DNA from: an uncultured Lachnospiraceae bacterium
GTDB taxonomy: Bacteria > Bacillota > Clostridia > Lachnospirales > Lachnospiraceae
DNA length: 64,000 nt
Direction of reading: 5' to 3'
Assembly (NCBI GenBank): GCA_910578405.1
Contig: CAJTQO010000012.1
Location: forward strand, 1-64,000
Below are positions 33,402 through 42,800 of the stretch, one piece after another. Numbering within the stretch: position 1 is the stretch's first letter; the number at the start of each line of letters is the position of its first letter. A model generated the notes under the pieces. It did no database searches. It had not been told where the DNA came from and saw only the letters and a list, made by a program, of their open reading frames with translations. The position numbers and the translations under genes were made by a program.

Positions 33402-33551
33402 CTTGTTATTCCTCCCATCTATGCATCCCTGATTCAAATCTGCCTGCCATACTCCCTTTTTGCGCGATATGCTTTACCGCTTACAGCCTTCCTCAAAAAG
33501 CTCCCTTTCACGGAATGGAGGCTAATGTCCGTATCTATGACGCGCTGCAGC

Positions 33552-34100
33552 TCATTTAAATTGCAGCGCCATCAAAATATCTTCCGCATAAGTCCCGTCA
33601 CCGTATTTGTTTGCATTCGGAATCCTGCCGCACTCTTTAAAACCCAGGCTTTCATACAAACGATACGCTCTGTGGTTGTTTCCTACCACGGTCAATTCCA
33701 CCTGCTCAAACCCAACCTCCTGCACTTTCGCCAAAATCCTCTTCAACATAAGCCTCCCCAAACCAAAACCCGTATATTTCTGGGACAACGCAATTCCTAT
33801 GCCCGCGCGGTGTCCTGTCCGTCTGCTACCCGCCATGCTTTCAAAGGAGCAATTCCCCCCATATTCCCCGTCAACAAACGCTAATGCCAGCATGGAATCC
33901 TTCGCTTCATTATGTTCATTTATAAATTCTTCTTCCTCTTTTTGGGTAAACCTTATCTCGTCAGGTTCGGACATTAAAAACCTTGTTTCGCCTGTAACAA
34001 TTTTTAAATGCTCAATTAACATTTGCGCCTCTTCTGGCTTTGCGCTGCGTAACGTAATCTCCTTACCGTCTAAAACATATTTTTCCTCTGCTAATTTCAT
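33552..34100 (-). CDS. GNAT family N-acetyltransferase
   Basis: A 182-residue GNAT protein. The N-terminal strand is ITLRSAKPEEAQMLIEHL, motif A is GIGIALSQKYTGFGLGRLM, and ELTVVGNNHRAYRLYESLGF followed by ECGRIPN is typical of RimJ/RimL or YhhY-type members. The substrate may be an amino acid, a peptide or an amine. The start at 34100 (MKLAEEKY) is set by AGGAGG upstream. A much longer open frame to 34283 has no ribosome binding site or homology pattern. It is flanked by a second GNAT gene on the same strand. Confidence 0.88.
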   Translation of the reverse strand: MKLAEEKYVLDGKEITLRSAKPEEAQMLIEHLKIVTGETRFLMSEPDEIRFTQKEEEEFINEHNEAKDSMLALAFVDGEYGGNCSFESMAGSRRTGHRAGIGIALSQKYTGFGLGRLMLKRILAKVQEVGFEQVELTVVGNNHRAYRLYESLGFKECGRIPNANKYGDGTYAEDILMALQFK

Positions 34101-34257
34101 ATTTTTCCTCCTCTGGCTTTCCAAGTCGATAGCGCAATTATACTCTTTTTTCAATAAGAAAGCAATTCCGGCTTCCTTTCCCGCATTCAAAACGTTACTG
34201 TTCACTCCTTTCCAGCAATAGATACGTTTTCGTACGGCATCCAAAACTTGCCATACA

Positions 34258-34776
34258 TTATGCTCCATGCTTACGGACCACATAACAATAATGGGGCATA
34301 TCCACCCCTTTGTAATGTTTTGTCCCTGTGTCTATTGCCACCATACCATTTCTAATGGCCACATTCCGGGACGCTACATTAGTATCCCGGATAATGGAGC
34401 AGACTTCATCTGCCCCCAACGTTTCAAATGCATATTCTTTACATGCTTTTGCCGCTTCCACAGCATATCCTTTGTGCCAGTATTGCCGTTGAAAAAGATA
34501 ACCTATTTCAAGCAATTCTTTATCCTTCCATGGCTGCATTGTCAGTCCGCACTGCCCAATCATTTCCCAGGACTCCTTAAGAACCGCCGCCCATAAGCCA
34601 AAACCATATGTTTCATAACGGGCAAACTGTCTGTCCATCCACTCCTGCGCTTCTGCATCATCAAAAGCGCCCTCATAAGCATACATGGTTTCTTCGTCTT
34701 TCAATATTTTACATAGCGAATCGAAATCAGCTTGTTCCAACTCCCGCAAAAATAACCGTTTGGTCTCTAAAATCAT
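34258..34776 (-). CDS. GNAT family N-acetyltransferase (RimJ/RimL-like)
   Basis: A 172-residue acetyltransferase of the Acetyltransf_3 type. MILETKRLFLRELEQADFDS at the start is the usual opening. It is followed by LWAAVLKESWEMIGQCGL, LEIGYLFQRQYWHKGYAVEA (motif A) and VCSIIRDTNVASRNVAIRNG with a C-terminal tyrosine-rich end. The target may be a protein N-terminus or a small molecule. The start at 34776 has GGAGG eight bases upstream. It lies 63 bases downstream of the last ABC-2 permease gene on the same strand. Confidence 0.9.
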   Translation of the reverse strand: MILETKRLFLRELEQADFDSLCKILKDEETMYAYEGAFDDAEAQEWMDRQFARYETYGFGLWAAVLKESWEMIGQCGLTMQPWKDKELLEIGYLFQRQYWHKGYAVEAAKACKEYAFETLGADEVCSIIRDTNVASRNVAIRNGMVAIDTGTKHYKGVDMPHYCYVVRKHGA

Positions 34777-34839
34777 CTCCGTCTCCTCCAATGTCAAATT
34801 CTGTCAAGAAACTCTTTTTTCCCTATTCCGTTTTTTCTC

Positions 34840-35616
34840 TTACGACCCCGCCGATTTATATTTACGTATCCCCAGCTTAAACAACGCCCTGCACGGCAAA
34901 AGAAAAAGAAGGGACAGGCAGGGTACGAACCAATAGGCCGGATGGGCGGTTTCATCCATTAAATACAACAGCGGATAATATTGAATCAATGCCAATGGAA
35001 TGCAAAACGTCAGAAAGCCTAAAAGCTTCTTCCCATAAACCGAAAAAGGGTATCTGCCGAACTGACGCGCTCCATATGTGAAAATATTCAAAAAGTCCAG
35101 GCTGTTCATCGTAAAAAAAGCAAAAGCCGCCTGAAACATAAACAAGCAGAAAAACAAAACCGCCCCGCACACCACCATCAATGCCAAAACCGCCGCTTTC
35201 GCCACCGTCCATTCCACCCCGCTACGCGGAACCGCTATTCCCAATACCATTGCCCCCTGCGCCAATAGTCCAATACGGGTAAAATCAAAAAAGGGAATCA
35301 CTGTCTGCAGGATTAAATTCCTCGGCCTGGTCAGCATACGGTCAAATTCCCCGGTATTCACCATCCGGGGGAAATTTGCCAGTCCGCCCCCTATTGCCTC
35401 CCCGATGGAAAAGGAAAGCATAATGACGGCAAAGCAGAGCAATACCTGCCCATACGTAAACCCATCCACGGCATCTATCTGCATAAAAATAAACTGTATG
35501 CTGAAAAAAGACGTAAATGCCGTAATAAACTGCCCGATGCATGATAAAAAAAGGGAAAATTTGTACTGCATCTGGCTTTTTAGATTTAATTCAAATAACC
35601 TGATATAAAATCTCAT
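34840..35616 (-). CDS. ABC-2 family permease (second subunit)
   Basis: A 258-residue integral membrane protein with about six helices. It begins MRFYIRLFELNLKSQMQYK, a cytosolic amphipathic start, and shows GGLANFPRMVNTGEFDRMLT and RPRNLILQT, features of the ABC-2 type permeases of the PF06182 class (DUF990-like). It is encoded 94 bases downstream of a similar permease and the two probably form a heterodimer with the ATPase at 36505. Members of this class export small hydrophobic or cationic compounds; the substrate here is unknown. Confidence 0.88.
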   Translation of the reverse strand: MRFYIRLFELNLKSQMQYKFSLFLSCIGQFITAFTSFFSIQFIFMQIDAVDGFTYGQVLLCFAVIMLSFSIGEAIGGGLANFPRMVNTGEFDRMLTRPRNLILQTVIPFFDFTRIGLLAQGAMVLGIAVPRSGVEWTVAKAAVLALMVVCGAVLFFCLFMFQAAFAFFTMNSLDFLNIFTYGARQFGRYPFSVYGKKLLGFLTFCIPLALIQYYPLLYLMDETAHPAYWFVPCLSLLFLLPCRALFKLGIRKYKSAGS

Positions 35617-35710
35617 CGTTTCGCTCCTTCTTCTCCTTTTGCCCGCTTCCGCTCCGGCAACGCAGGGCTAAACATTTCCCGTTTTATTCTTATCTTAAAA
35701 ACCTGGCGCT

Positions 35711-36508
35711 TCATCCCCCCTGCACAACAACCCGCTTCAACGTACGTCCCATGGCGCAATGGCCAAACATCGTCAAAACCGCCAGCCAGAAAACCTGCAG
35801 CCCCATGGCAAACGCCACATCCCTGCCTGTAAGAGAACCGCTGTAAATCAGTAACGGCGTACTCTGGGTTGACGCAAAAGGCAGCAGCCCAACCGCTTTT
35901 TGGAACGCTTCCGGAAAATAAGGCAGAGGAATCAGCCCTCCCCCAAAAAAGCCCATCACTGCGCGCCCAATTATTTTCACGCCACGCTGTGAAGTGGTAT
36001 AAAACATGGTAATGTGCATCAGCGTTGCAATGGCTCCCGCCACGCCAAGGGCCAGCATAGTGGAAACGAGAAACAGCCCTGTCGCCCGCACACCTGGAAA
36101 GGAAAGCCGGTACGGGACAGGCGTCAGCAAAGCAATTGCCAGCACAGGAAGGCAATTTAGAAGCGTAGGGGATAGCCTGTTGGCCAGACATTGGGCCATC
36201 CAATTCCCATATAAATCCATAGGCCGTGCCAGCTCATAAGCAATAGAGCCATTGTTCACGGACGCTTCTATCTCCTGGTCGCCGTCAATCACATTGTATA
36301 AATGGATAAAAGCCTGCTGCATCCAAATATAAGCCGCCGTCTGGGAAAAAGTCATGGAAAAGCCGCCGCCTGACTGATGAATGGCCGAAAATGCCAGTAT
36401 TTCCATAAAGCCCCAGCAAAACCGGGTAAAAACGGAACCCAATGCCACCGCCCGGTATTGCAGGCCCTGAATCATACGGATGCGGAACAACGAAAAATAT
36501 GCTTTCAT
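35711..36508 (-). CDS. ABC-2 family permease (first subunit)
   Basis: A 265-residue membrane protein with six predicted helices. It starts MKAYFSLFRIRMIQGLQYRA and has TAAYIWMQQAFIHLYN, INGS-like EASVNNGSIAYELARPMDLY and a run of C-terminal helices around FGGGLIPLPYFPEAFQ and LPFASTQSTPLLIYSG. This pattern is typical of the PF06182 ABC-2 permease class. The start overlaps the stop codon of the ATPase gene by four bases, so the proteins are translationally coupled. It forms a set with the ATPase and the second permease. Confidence 0.88.
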   Translation of the reverse strand: MKAYFSLFRIRMIQGLQYRAVALGSVFTRFCWGFMEILAFSAIHQSGGGFSMTFSQTAAYIWMQQAFIHLYNVIDGDQEIEASVNNGSIAYELARPMDLYGNWMAQCLANRLSPTLLNCLPVLAIALLTPVPYRLSFPGVRATGLFLVSTMLALGVAGAIATLMHITMFYTTSQRGVKIIGRAVMGFFGGGLIPLPYFPEAFQKAVGLLPFASTQSTPLLIYSGSLTGRDVAFAMGLQVFWLAVLTMFGHCAMGRTLKRVVVQGG

Positions 36509-37479
36509 ATGCGATACTCCTTATAAAGCGCCGCCACCACTTCCTCGGCGGAAATGTCCGTTACAGAAACATCCAAAAGCTCTGTCTGCGCCGCAAATGC
36601 GGCAATAGCGGCAGATACCGGAAGGACACGGGGATCCAGCGAAACAGTTAGCTGGTTTTCCTTAGACTCCCGCAGTTTCATCCCAGCGGAAAGGGCAGGC
36701 GCTGCGCCTGTATATTTCACGGTGATTTTCTTTTCCCTGGAAACATGTTGTTTTAGTTCTTCCAGATTCCCGTCCAGAAGAATCCTTCCATGCCCAATCA
36801 GCAGGATACGTTCTGTCAGCGCTTCGATGTCCATCATATCGTGAGTGGTAAGCACTACTGTCGTCCCCTTTTCCTCATTGATTTTCCTGATAAACTTCCT
36901 GACCGCAATTTTAGAGACTGCATCTAACCCAATCGTCGGTTCATCCAGGAAAAGAACCTTCGGGTCATGCAGCAGGGGCGCAGCGATTTCACACCGCATA
37001 CGCTGCCCAAGGCTTAAGTTCCTTGCAGGAGTTTTGAGCAGTTCGGTAAGCTCCAGCAGCCGGGTAAGCTCTTCCAGGTTGCGTCTGTATGCCTTTTCCT
37101 CAATTTTGTACATATCCCGCAGCAGCTCAAAGCTGTCAATCACTGGCACATCCCACCATAGCTGGCTGCGCTGCCCAAAAACCACGCCAATGTCTTTTAC
37201 ATGGGAAGCCCGCTCCTTCCATGGGATTTTCCCGTTCACTAAGCATGTGCCGCTGTCTGGCGTAAGGATGCCGCACATCACCTTCACCGTGGTGCTTTTC
37301 CCTGCCCCGTTCGGCCCGATATACCCGATGATATCGCCGTCCGCAATGTAAAAATTTACGTCATCCAAAGCGCGCACCGTCTCATACTCCCTGGAAAACA
37401 GGGATTTCACGGCATTCCCAAACCCTGCCTGACGCTTAGCCACACGATAGGTTTTACAAATGTTTTGAAATTCAATCAT
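36505..37479 (-). CDS. ABC-2 type exporter ATP-binding protein
   Basis: A 324-residue ATPase of the multidrug/NatA type. Walker A is GPNGAGKST, the Q-loop region is VVFGQRSQLWWD, the signature is LSLGQRMRCE, Walker B is VLFLDEPTIGLD and the H-loop is LTTHDM. A C-terminal regulatory region of about 80 residues follows (ITVKYTGAAPALSAGMKL). The VVFGQRSQLWWDVPV segment is characteristic of the ATPase that partners PF06182 permeases. The start at 37479 is preceded by GAGGTGA; an in-frame extension to 37572 is not supported. A TATACT box lies near 37633-37638 on the minus strand. Confidence 0.93.
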   Translation of the reverse strand: MIEFQNICKTYRVAKRQAGFGNAVKSLFSREYETVRALDDVNFYIADGDIIGYIGPNGAGKSTTVKVMCGILTPDSGTCLVNGKIPWKERASHVKDIGVVFGQRSQLWWDVPVIDSFELLRDMYKIEEKAYRRNLEELTRLLELTELLKTPARNLSLGQRMRCEIAAPLLHDPKVLFLDEPTIGLDAVSKIAVRKFIRKINEEKGTTVVLTTHDMMDIEALTERILLIGHGRILLDGNLEELKQHVSREKKITVKYTGAAPALSAGMKLRESKENQLTVSLDPRVLPVSAAIAAFAAQTELLDVSVTDISAEEVVAALYKEYRI

Positions 37480-37828
37480 GCTGTCACCTCTATTCCATTG
37501 TTCATCCAGTTGCGTGCCCGCTCCCGTCATGCACTTTCTTTGGCAACGTTTTTTTCTAAATATTGCTGGCAAAATTCCAGGCGCAGGCGCTCTTTCCCAT
37601 TATGCATCCATCCACAAATGGACTGTATGAAAAGTATAGCAAAAAGTGAAAAAAAGACTAGACTTTTCTTTGGCGGTATGGTATGTTATATACTATCTAC
37701 GGATAAAAATAGGAAAGATATTTTATTATGACAATATTTCTCGCAACTGGTTGGACATTGTCATAAATAGATAGCATTCTACTTATATACCTCCATAAAT
37801 TTATTGAAAAGCAAATCATTTTTCTTTC

Positions 37829-38233
37829 TTGATTGCCCAATTTGATAGGGAAGGGCATACAAATTCTATTGTAAATACTGGATTGTTTTTTGTAGCGCAA
37901 AGCTGTCACGAATATTTTCAGCGCACCAGCCAAAACTATTACAAAAGCAAGAAAGTGAAAATCCCAAAGCCTGAACTCTATGTAATTTTTACAGGAAAAA
38001 AGGATGGAAACCATCCCCATATGCAAGGACAGGAATGTTTTAAGGGAATATTAGCTTGAGAGAGAAAAAGAGGTTGTGACCATTAGGATGAGTTTGTCTA
38101 ATGAAGAACAGATAATAAAATCATTTTTAAGAGTGAAAGGCACGATGAGGCAAAAGAAACAGCAGAAAGGCTTATGGCCTATCCGGCCCATAAACGAAAA
38201 ACTACTCTTTAGAAAAACGGTAAAACAAAACCT
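37829..38233 (+). pseudogene. Remnant of a Rpn-type recombination-promoting nuclease/transposase
   Basis: The plus strand reads DREGHTNSIVNTGLFFVAQS, then YYKSKKVKIPKPELYVIFTG up to about 38059, where the frame breaks at a TGA. A second frame resumes with REKEVVTIRMSLSNEEQIIK. The order (NTGLFFV, then a lysine-rich KSKK segment, then LPKPELYVIFTG-like, then EKEVVTI-MSL) matches the C-terminal two thirds of Rpn/PD-(D/E)XK transposase-like proteins common in Clostridia. The N-terminal catalytic part, start codon and reading frame are missing, so it is decayed. It runs directly into MITE copy C. The AT-rich stretch 37640-37828 upstream shows no other gene. Confidence 0.7.
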
Positions 38234-38382
38234 AGAGCGTGTTTGAAAAGCACTTTCCGGCAGATGTACGTCACAATTTGTGGATGACTTGTGCCAAAGG
38301 AAAGGCGTATAACCTGAACTTGGCGCAAATATCTCGAAAAGTGGGGCGTGCATGGTCAGGAATGCATGTTCAAACACGCTCT
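38234..38382. repeat. MITE-like palindromic repeat, copy C
   Basis: A 149-bp element with AGAGCGTGTTTGAAAA at the left and TGTTCAAACACGCTCT at the right, identical in layout to copy A. TA precedes the left end (CCTAGAGC); the right flank is TGGCAT, the same bases as at copy A. It separates the Rpn remnant from the HipA-like gene. Confidence 0.85.
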
Positions 38383-38414
38383 GGCATATCAATATCCCAT
38401 ACCGCGCAGCGTCC

Positions 38415-39506
38415 TTACAAATTCCCAGCCCTGCGTATCATCCCTTCATATTCATCCGCCGATTTGCACTTTAAGAAGATTTCTTTAAAAGCATCCCCAC
38501 GCAAAATCTCCTGGAAACGCGCAATATTCACCGTCTCATAAAATTGGGCGTACTGGGTTTTTAACAAATCCAGCGTTTTGCTGAAGGTAAGGCTGGTGGG
38601 GAAATAGTTCCCGTTAGGGCTTTTTCCCTTAAAGCAGGAATCATGGTCAAACAAGGGATACAGCCCCAGCATCCGTCCTTTGTATACGAGAATGCCGAAA
38701 TTGTCCCGGTTGCGGTCTGTGTTTAACACCACATAATCAAGAATCTGCATGCGTATAAAATTAATCGGGTCAACAGACATAAAAAAGTTGTAATAATCCC
38801 CCTGATAACTCATCTGGTTTGTATTGAAATAGGAGAGGATATCCCGGCATGGAATCAGCTCCCGCTCCTCACAAGTCATAATCTCACACACGGAACATTC
38901 TTTCCCAAATATATTCCTAAACTCATACCTGGAACATGCAATCCCAAGGGCCTGGGCAATATAATACGTAATCACCTCTGACAAAATCTCTGCCTTCGTC
39001 TCACTTTTTATCATCACCACCTTATTGTCCGTCCGGTAATAGCACTTTGCCTTCGTCCCTTTGCCCGTCAATTCCCCGGTAAAAATCTTGTCATCAGCCA
39101 CCGCGATATGCTGCATATTCCCGGTCAGCGCTATATGGGAAATATTCAGGGAAAAATTGTTATTATATAAATTGTATTCCTCCCAGGTTTCCTTCTTATT
39201 CGTCCTGGAAATCCAATAATTATCCCGGAAACTCAGCGCCTTGCACATAATGCAGATATTAATGTCACTTTGGTCTTCAATCCCACATGCTGTCAGTATT
39301 TCCTTGCAATATCCACGGTTTAACGTTAAAATCCGGTCAGAGCAAAACTTCTGCACCAAGTCAAAGGAAACTGGCTTATTTTGCAGCGATAGAGGCAGCA
39401 ACTGCTGGTTCACCATGGTTATCGTTTTCTTTTCTATGTTAAACTTAAATACAATATTATTTTTATATTTCAGACAATACTCTATCTTCTGGTACAACTT
39501 GTTCAT
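38415..39506 (-). CDS. HipA-like kinase-fold protein
   Basis: A 363-residue protein. The first 125 residues include LSFRDNYWISRTN, then TWEEYNLYNNNFS, which resembles the N-terminal segment of clostridial HipA/CtkA-like proteins. The C-terminal half carries a kinase-like core. A candidate ATP-binding lysine is in VVMIKSE (K167), the catalytic-loop pattern is VVLNTDRNRDNFGIL (D264, N269) and the metal-binding pattern is PLFDHDSC (D287). HipA proteins phosphorylate translation targets such as tRNA synthetases, but this branch is largely uncharacterised. No HipB-like DNA-binding antitoxin lies beside it. Its start overlaps the small acidic gene by 44 bases, so the two are probably a unit. Confidence 0.8.
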   Translation of the reverse strand: MNKLYQKIEYCLKYKNNIVFKFNIEKKTITMVNQQLLPLSLQNKPVSFDLVQKFCSDRILTLNRGYCKEILTACGIEDQSDINICIMCKALSFRDNYWISRTNKKETWEEYNLYNNNFSLNISHIALTGNMQHIAVADDKIFTGELTGKGTKAKCYYRTDNKVVMIKSETKAEILSEVITYYIAQALGIACSRYEFRNIFGKECSVCEIMTCEERELIPCRDILSYFNTNQMSYQGDYYNFFMSVDPINFIRMQILDYVVLNTDRNRDNFGILVYKGRMLGLYPLFDHDSCFKGKSPNGNYFPTSLTFSKTLDLLKTQYAQFYETVNIARFQEILRGDAFKEIFLKCKSADEYEGMIRRAGNL

Positions 39507-39786
39507 TTGAACCTCCCACTGCGCACAAATTGTATTTCAGTTTATACTCATCCCATTTTAAAAGCGCTTCCCCATCGTCTGACAGGCCATATTCCTCCTT
39601 AATCCGGCAAACCATATACCGAAGAATCTCTTCTTTTGCCTCCTCCCTCTTGGAAGCGATAATCATCTCGCTCTCGTCAAAATCGTCAAAATCCACGCTC
39701 CCGTCAAACCGCTTTCCAAACATACGTTCTATAACATCGTTTCTTTCCTCTTCCGAAACCTTCATCCCCATTCCATGCAATATCAT
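39463..39786 (-). CDS. Small acidic protein overlapping the HipA-like gene
   Basis: I do not recognise this 107-residue protein. It is acidic, with VDFDDFDESEM near residue 40 and a helical middle (KREEAKEEILRYMVCRIKEE). No signal peptide, membrane helix or helix-turn-helix is visible. It ends PEDRVLSEI within the start of the HipA-like gene. Start at the ATG at 39786, six bases after GGAGG; an in-frame GTG two codons earlier is possible. It lies 36 bases after the hybrid kinase gene. It may be the partner or regulator of the HipA-like protein, a role inferred only from overlap. Confidence 0.65.
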   Translation of the reverse strand: MILHGMGMKVSEEERNDVIERMFGKRFDGSVDFDDFDESEMIIASKREEAKEEILRYMVCRIKEEYGLSDDGEALLKWDEYKLKYNLCAVGGSNEQVVPEDRVLSEI

Positions 39787-39822
39787 AAACACCCTCCGAA
39801 ATATTTCCCCTATGTGACCTGG

Positions 39823-42800
39823 TCAGCCGTGCGTCTTTCCAAACCAATGCCCCATGCACTCCTGAATCTGCCGGATATCCAGGGGCTTTGTAATATGCTC
39901 GCTCATGCCCGCTTTCCGGCTGGCCATCACGTCCTCTGCAAAAGCATTGGCAGTCATAGCTACAATGGGTATGTTCCCTGCGTCCTCCTGTCCGGATTTG
40001 CGAATGGCCTGCGTTGCCTCATACCCGTTCATAACCGGCATCTGCACATCCATAAAGATAAGGTCATAATACCCGGCGCCCTTCTCACAAAACTTATCCA
40101 CAGCCTGCTTCCCGTCTATTGCAGTTTCCACTATAACCCCGAAATTCCCAATGACCTCTTCGGCAATCTCACGGTTAATCTCATTATCCTCTACCAAAAG
40201 AATCCTTTTCCCGCCAAAATCCGTCTCCGCCTCTTCCTCCTGCCGGCATGGGGATATACTGCCCCCGTCTTCTTCCCCTGCAATCTGCCGGAATAAATAA
40301 ACCAGACGGGATTTAAACAACGGTTTGGAAATAAACCCGCAAATCCCGGCTTCGCGCGCCTCATTCTCCACGCTGCTCCAGTCAAAGGCCGAAAGGATAA
40401 TGATAGGCACATCTTCCCCTACGGCCCGGCGTATCTGCCTGGCCGTCTCCAGCCCATCCATATCCGGCATCTGCCAATCCAGAATAACCGCAAAGAAATC
40501 CTCCCCGTCTTCATGGGCCTCACTGACCCTTCCCACAGCCTCCTTGCCGCTTAACACCCATTCGCTTTTCATGCCGATTTCATCCAACACTGCGCAAGTT
40601 GCCTCACAGGAATGCCGGTCATCGTCCGCCACTAAAACCGGCAAATCCACCAAATGGCGCGTATCCGGCAGCTCTGTATGCTGTTGTTTCAAAAATACCG
40701 TCACGGTAAACCTGGAACCTTCGTTTACCTTGCTCTCCACACTGATGTCCCCGTTCATCTTGCGGACAATATTCAATGCAATGGCCATGCCAAGCCCGGT
40801 GCCTTCAATCTTGCTGATGCGGGAATCCTCCGCCCGGCTGAACGGGTCGAAAATCTGCCCCAAATATTCTTCCGTCATCCCCATGCCATTGTCCGCAATC
40901 ACAAACTCATAACAACCGTACCCATGGGCTGAGGATTTGCGCTCGTTCAAATCAATTTCCAGCCTGCCGCCTTCCGGCGTATATTTCACCGCATTGCTAA
41001 GAATATTAATTAACACTTGCTGCAGACGCATGGCGTCGCCTGCCACATCCTCATGCTCCACCTTTCCGATACGGAATTCCAGCCAGTGCTTCTTCGCCTC
41101 CACAGCCGGACGGATAATCGTCAGAATGCTCTGCACCAGTTCGGGAAGGCTGAATTCCTCTTCCGCCAGTTCAATCTTGCCCGACTCAATTTTGCTCATA
41201 TCCAGCACTTCATTAATGAGAGATAAAAGATGTTTGCTGGAAACCGTAATCTTGCCCAAACAATCCGAAACCCTTTCCGGCTCCTCCAGATGCGCGCCGG
41301 CAATGGAGGTCATTCCGATTATGGCATTCATTGGCGTGCGGATATCATGGCTCATCCTGGAAAGGAATTCGCTTTTGGACGCATTGGCATGGTTGGCCGC
41401 CTCACAAGCTTCCCGCAACATCTGACGTTCCCGCTCTTCCTTTTGTTTGCTTTCCGTAATGTCCTGCGCCACATATAAAGCATGGGTGGCTTCCTGGCCC
41501 ACGCCCTGGGCCTTCACCACCGTGGCTCGTATCCATGCGCAGGCGCCGTTTTTCCCATCGTCCCCTCCTGTCAGCTTCCGGTACTCTATCGCCACCATAG
41601 ACTTGCCTTCCTGGAACTTTTCCCTTAATTTAACCCGGTTCATCTTTTCCAGATAATCTTCCCGGTCATCCGGATGGACAAAACGGTTCGCGTATTTACG
41701 GAAACCTTCTGTCAGGTTCACTTCTTTTCCAAGCGCTTCCCCCACATCCTGCGTCTGCGCTACCATGCGGAATGTGTCTTCTTCCAGGTTAATAAAATAA
41801 ACGGCAAAAAACAGGCTGCCCATAGCCTGGATCATACTGTTCCTGTCTCTTTTTTCACGGATTGCCAGTTCCTCTCTCGCCTTTTTATCCGTTATATCCC
41901 TCTCCAGGATATTTACTAATACAGTATCCGCCTGCCGGGAAAAATAGACTTTCTCCTCTACCCAGCGCACCGCTTTCGCCTGTCTGATCTGGTATTGGCA
42001 GCGCTCCTCCGCATACCCTTCTATCCTGGCCGCCCGCTTGCGCAGGTTTTCCAAAGACAGCAGACTTAAATACTGCTGTGCATCCTCCTCTTCCAGTATT
42101 TCTTCCATGGTCTGACGCACAAAATCCTCATACCTGCAGGCTTTTGTCTGCCCTTCTTCTTCGTCTGCGTGCAGAGTCACATATTCGCACATCCCGCTCT
42201 CCAGCTCCACCATGGTCATTTTATTATATCCGGCCCGGAGTACGGCCGCCATCCGCATCATGCTCCGGTTTCTTTCGATTTCCCTCCTTGTTTCCTTATC
42301 CACATCCTGGAAAGCCATCACCACAAAGCAGTCATCCTTCCCTTTGTCATGGATATAGGCGGTAACGGACACAAAATGATACTCCCCGCCAATCAAACGC
42401 TGGCAGAGCATTTCCCGTTTCTTTTCTTTGTTCTCCCATGCCTCCCGCAGCGCTTCCAAAGAAAACGCCTTCTGTACCTTTTCCCTGCAATTGGGATGGA
42501 AATATTTCTGTACGGCCCTCTCCAGCGCCTCTTCCCACTCCCAATAGGCTCTCTCCCTCATATAGCCTACATCATCCGGCATACGCACGGTATGCATCAC
42601 CCCTGAATACAAATCCACTACATAAATCCCATAGTTTACTTCCCCAAGGGAAAGGATGATTTCCCGGTTGCGGACGCTCACTTCCTCTATCTCCAGGCTT
42701 TCCCGGTAAAAATCATGCATATCCTTTACGTACAGCATAACGCCCTGGTTTTCCTCCGAATAGCCATAGACTGGCGCAACCTCCATCGTATGCCAGCGAT

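Noticed and set aside
36554..37351. Serine-rich plus-strand frames opposite the ABC-2 ATPase
   Set aside because: Serine-rich antisense translations are expected opposite this coding sequence and carry no domain.
37697..38026. 109-residue minus-strand frame opposite the Rpn remnant
   Set aside because: It has no ribosome binding site; the plus strand carries the family-like blocks.
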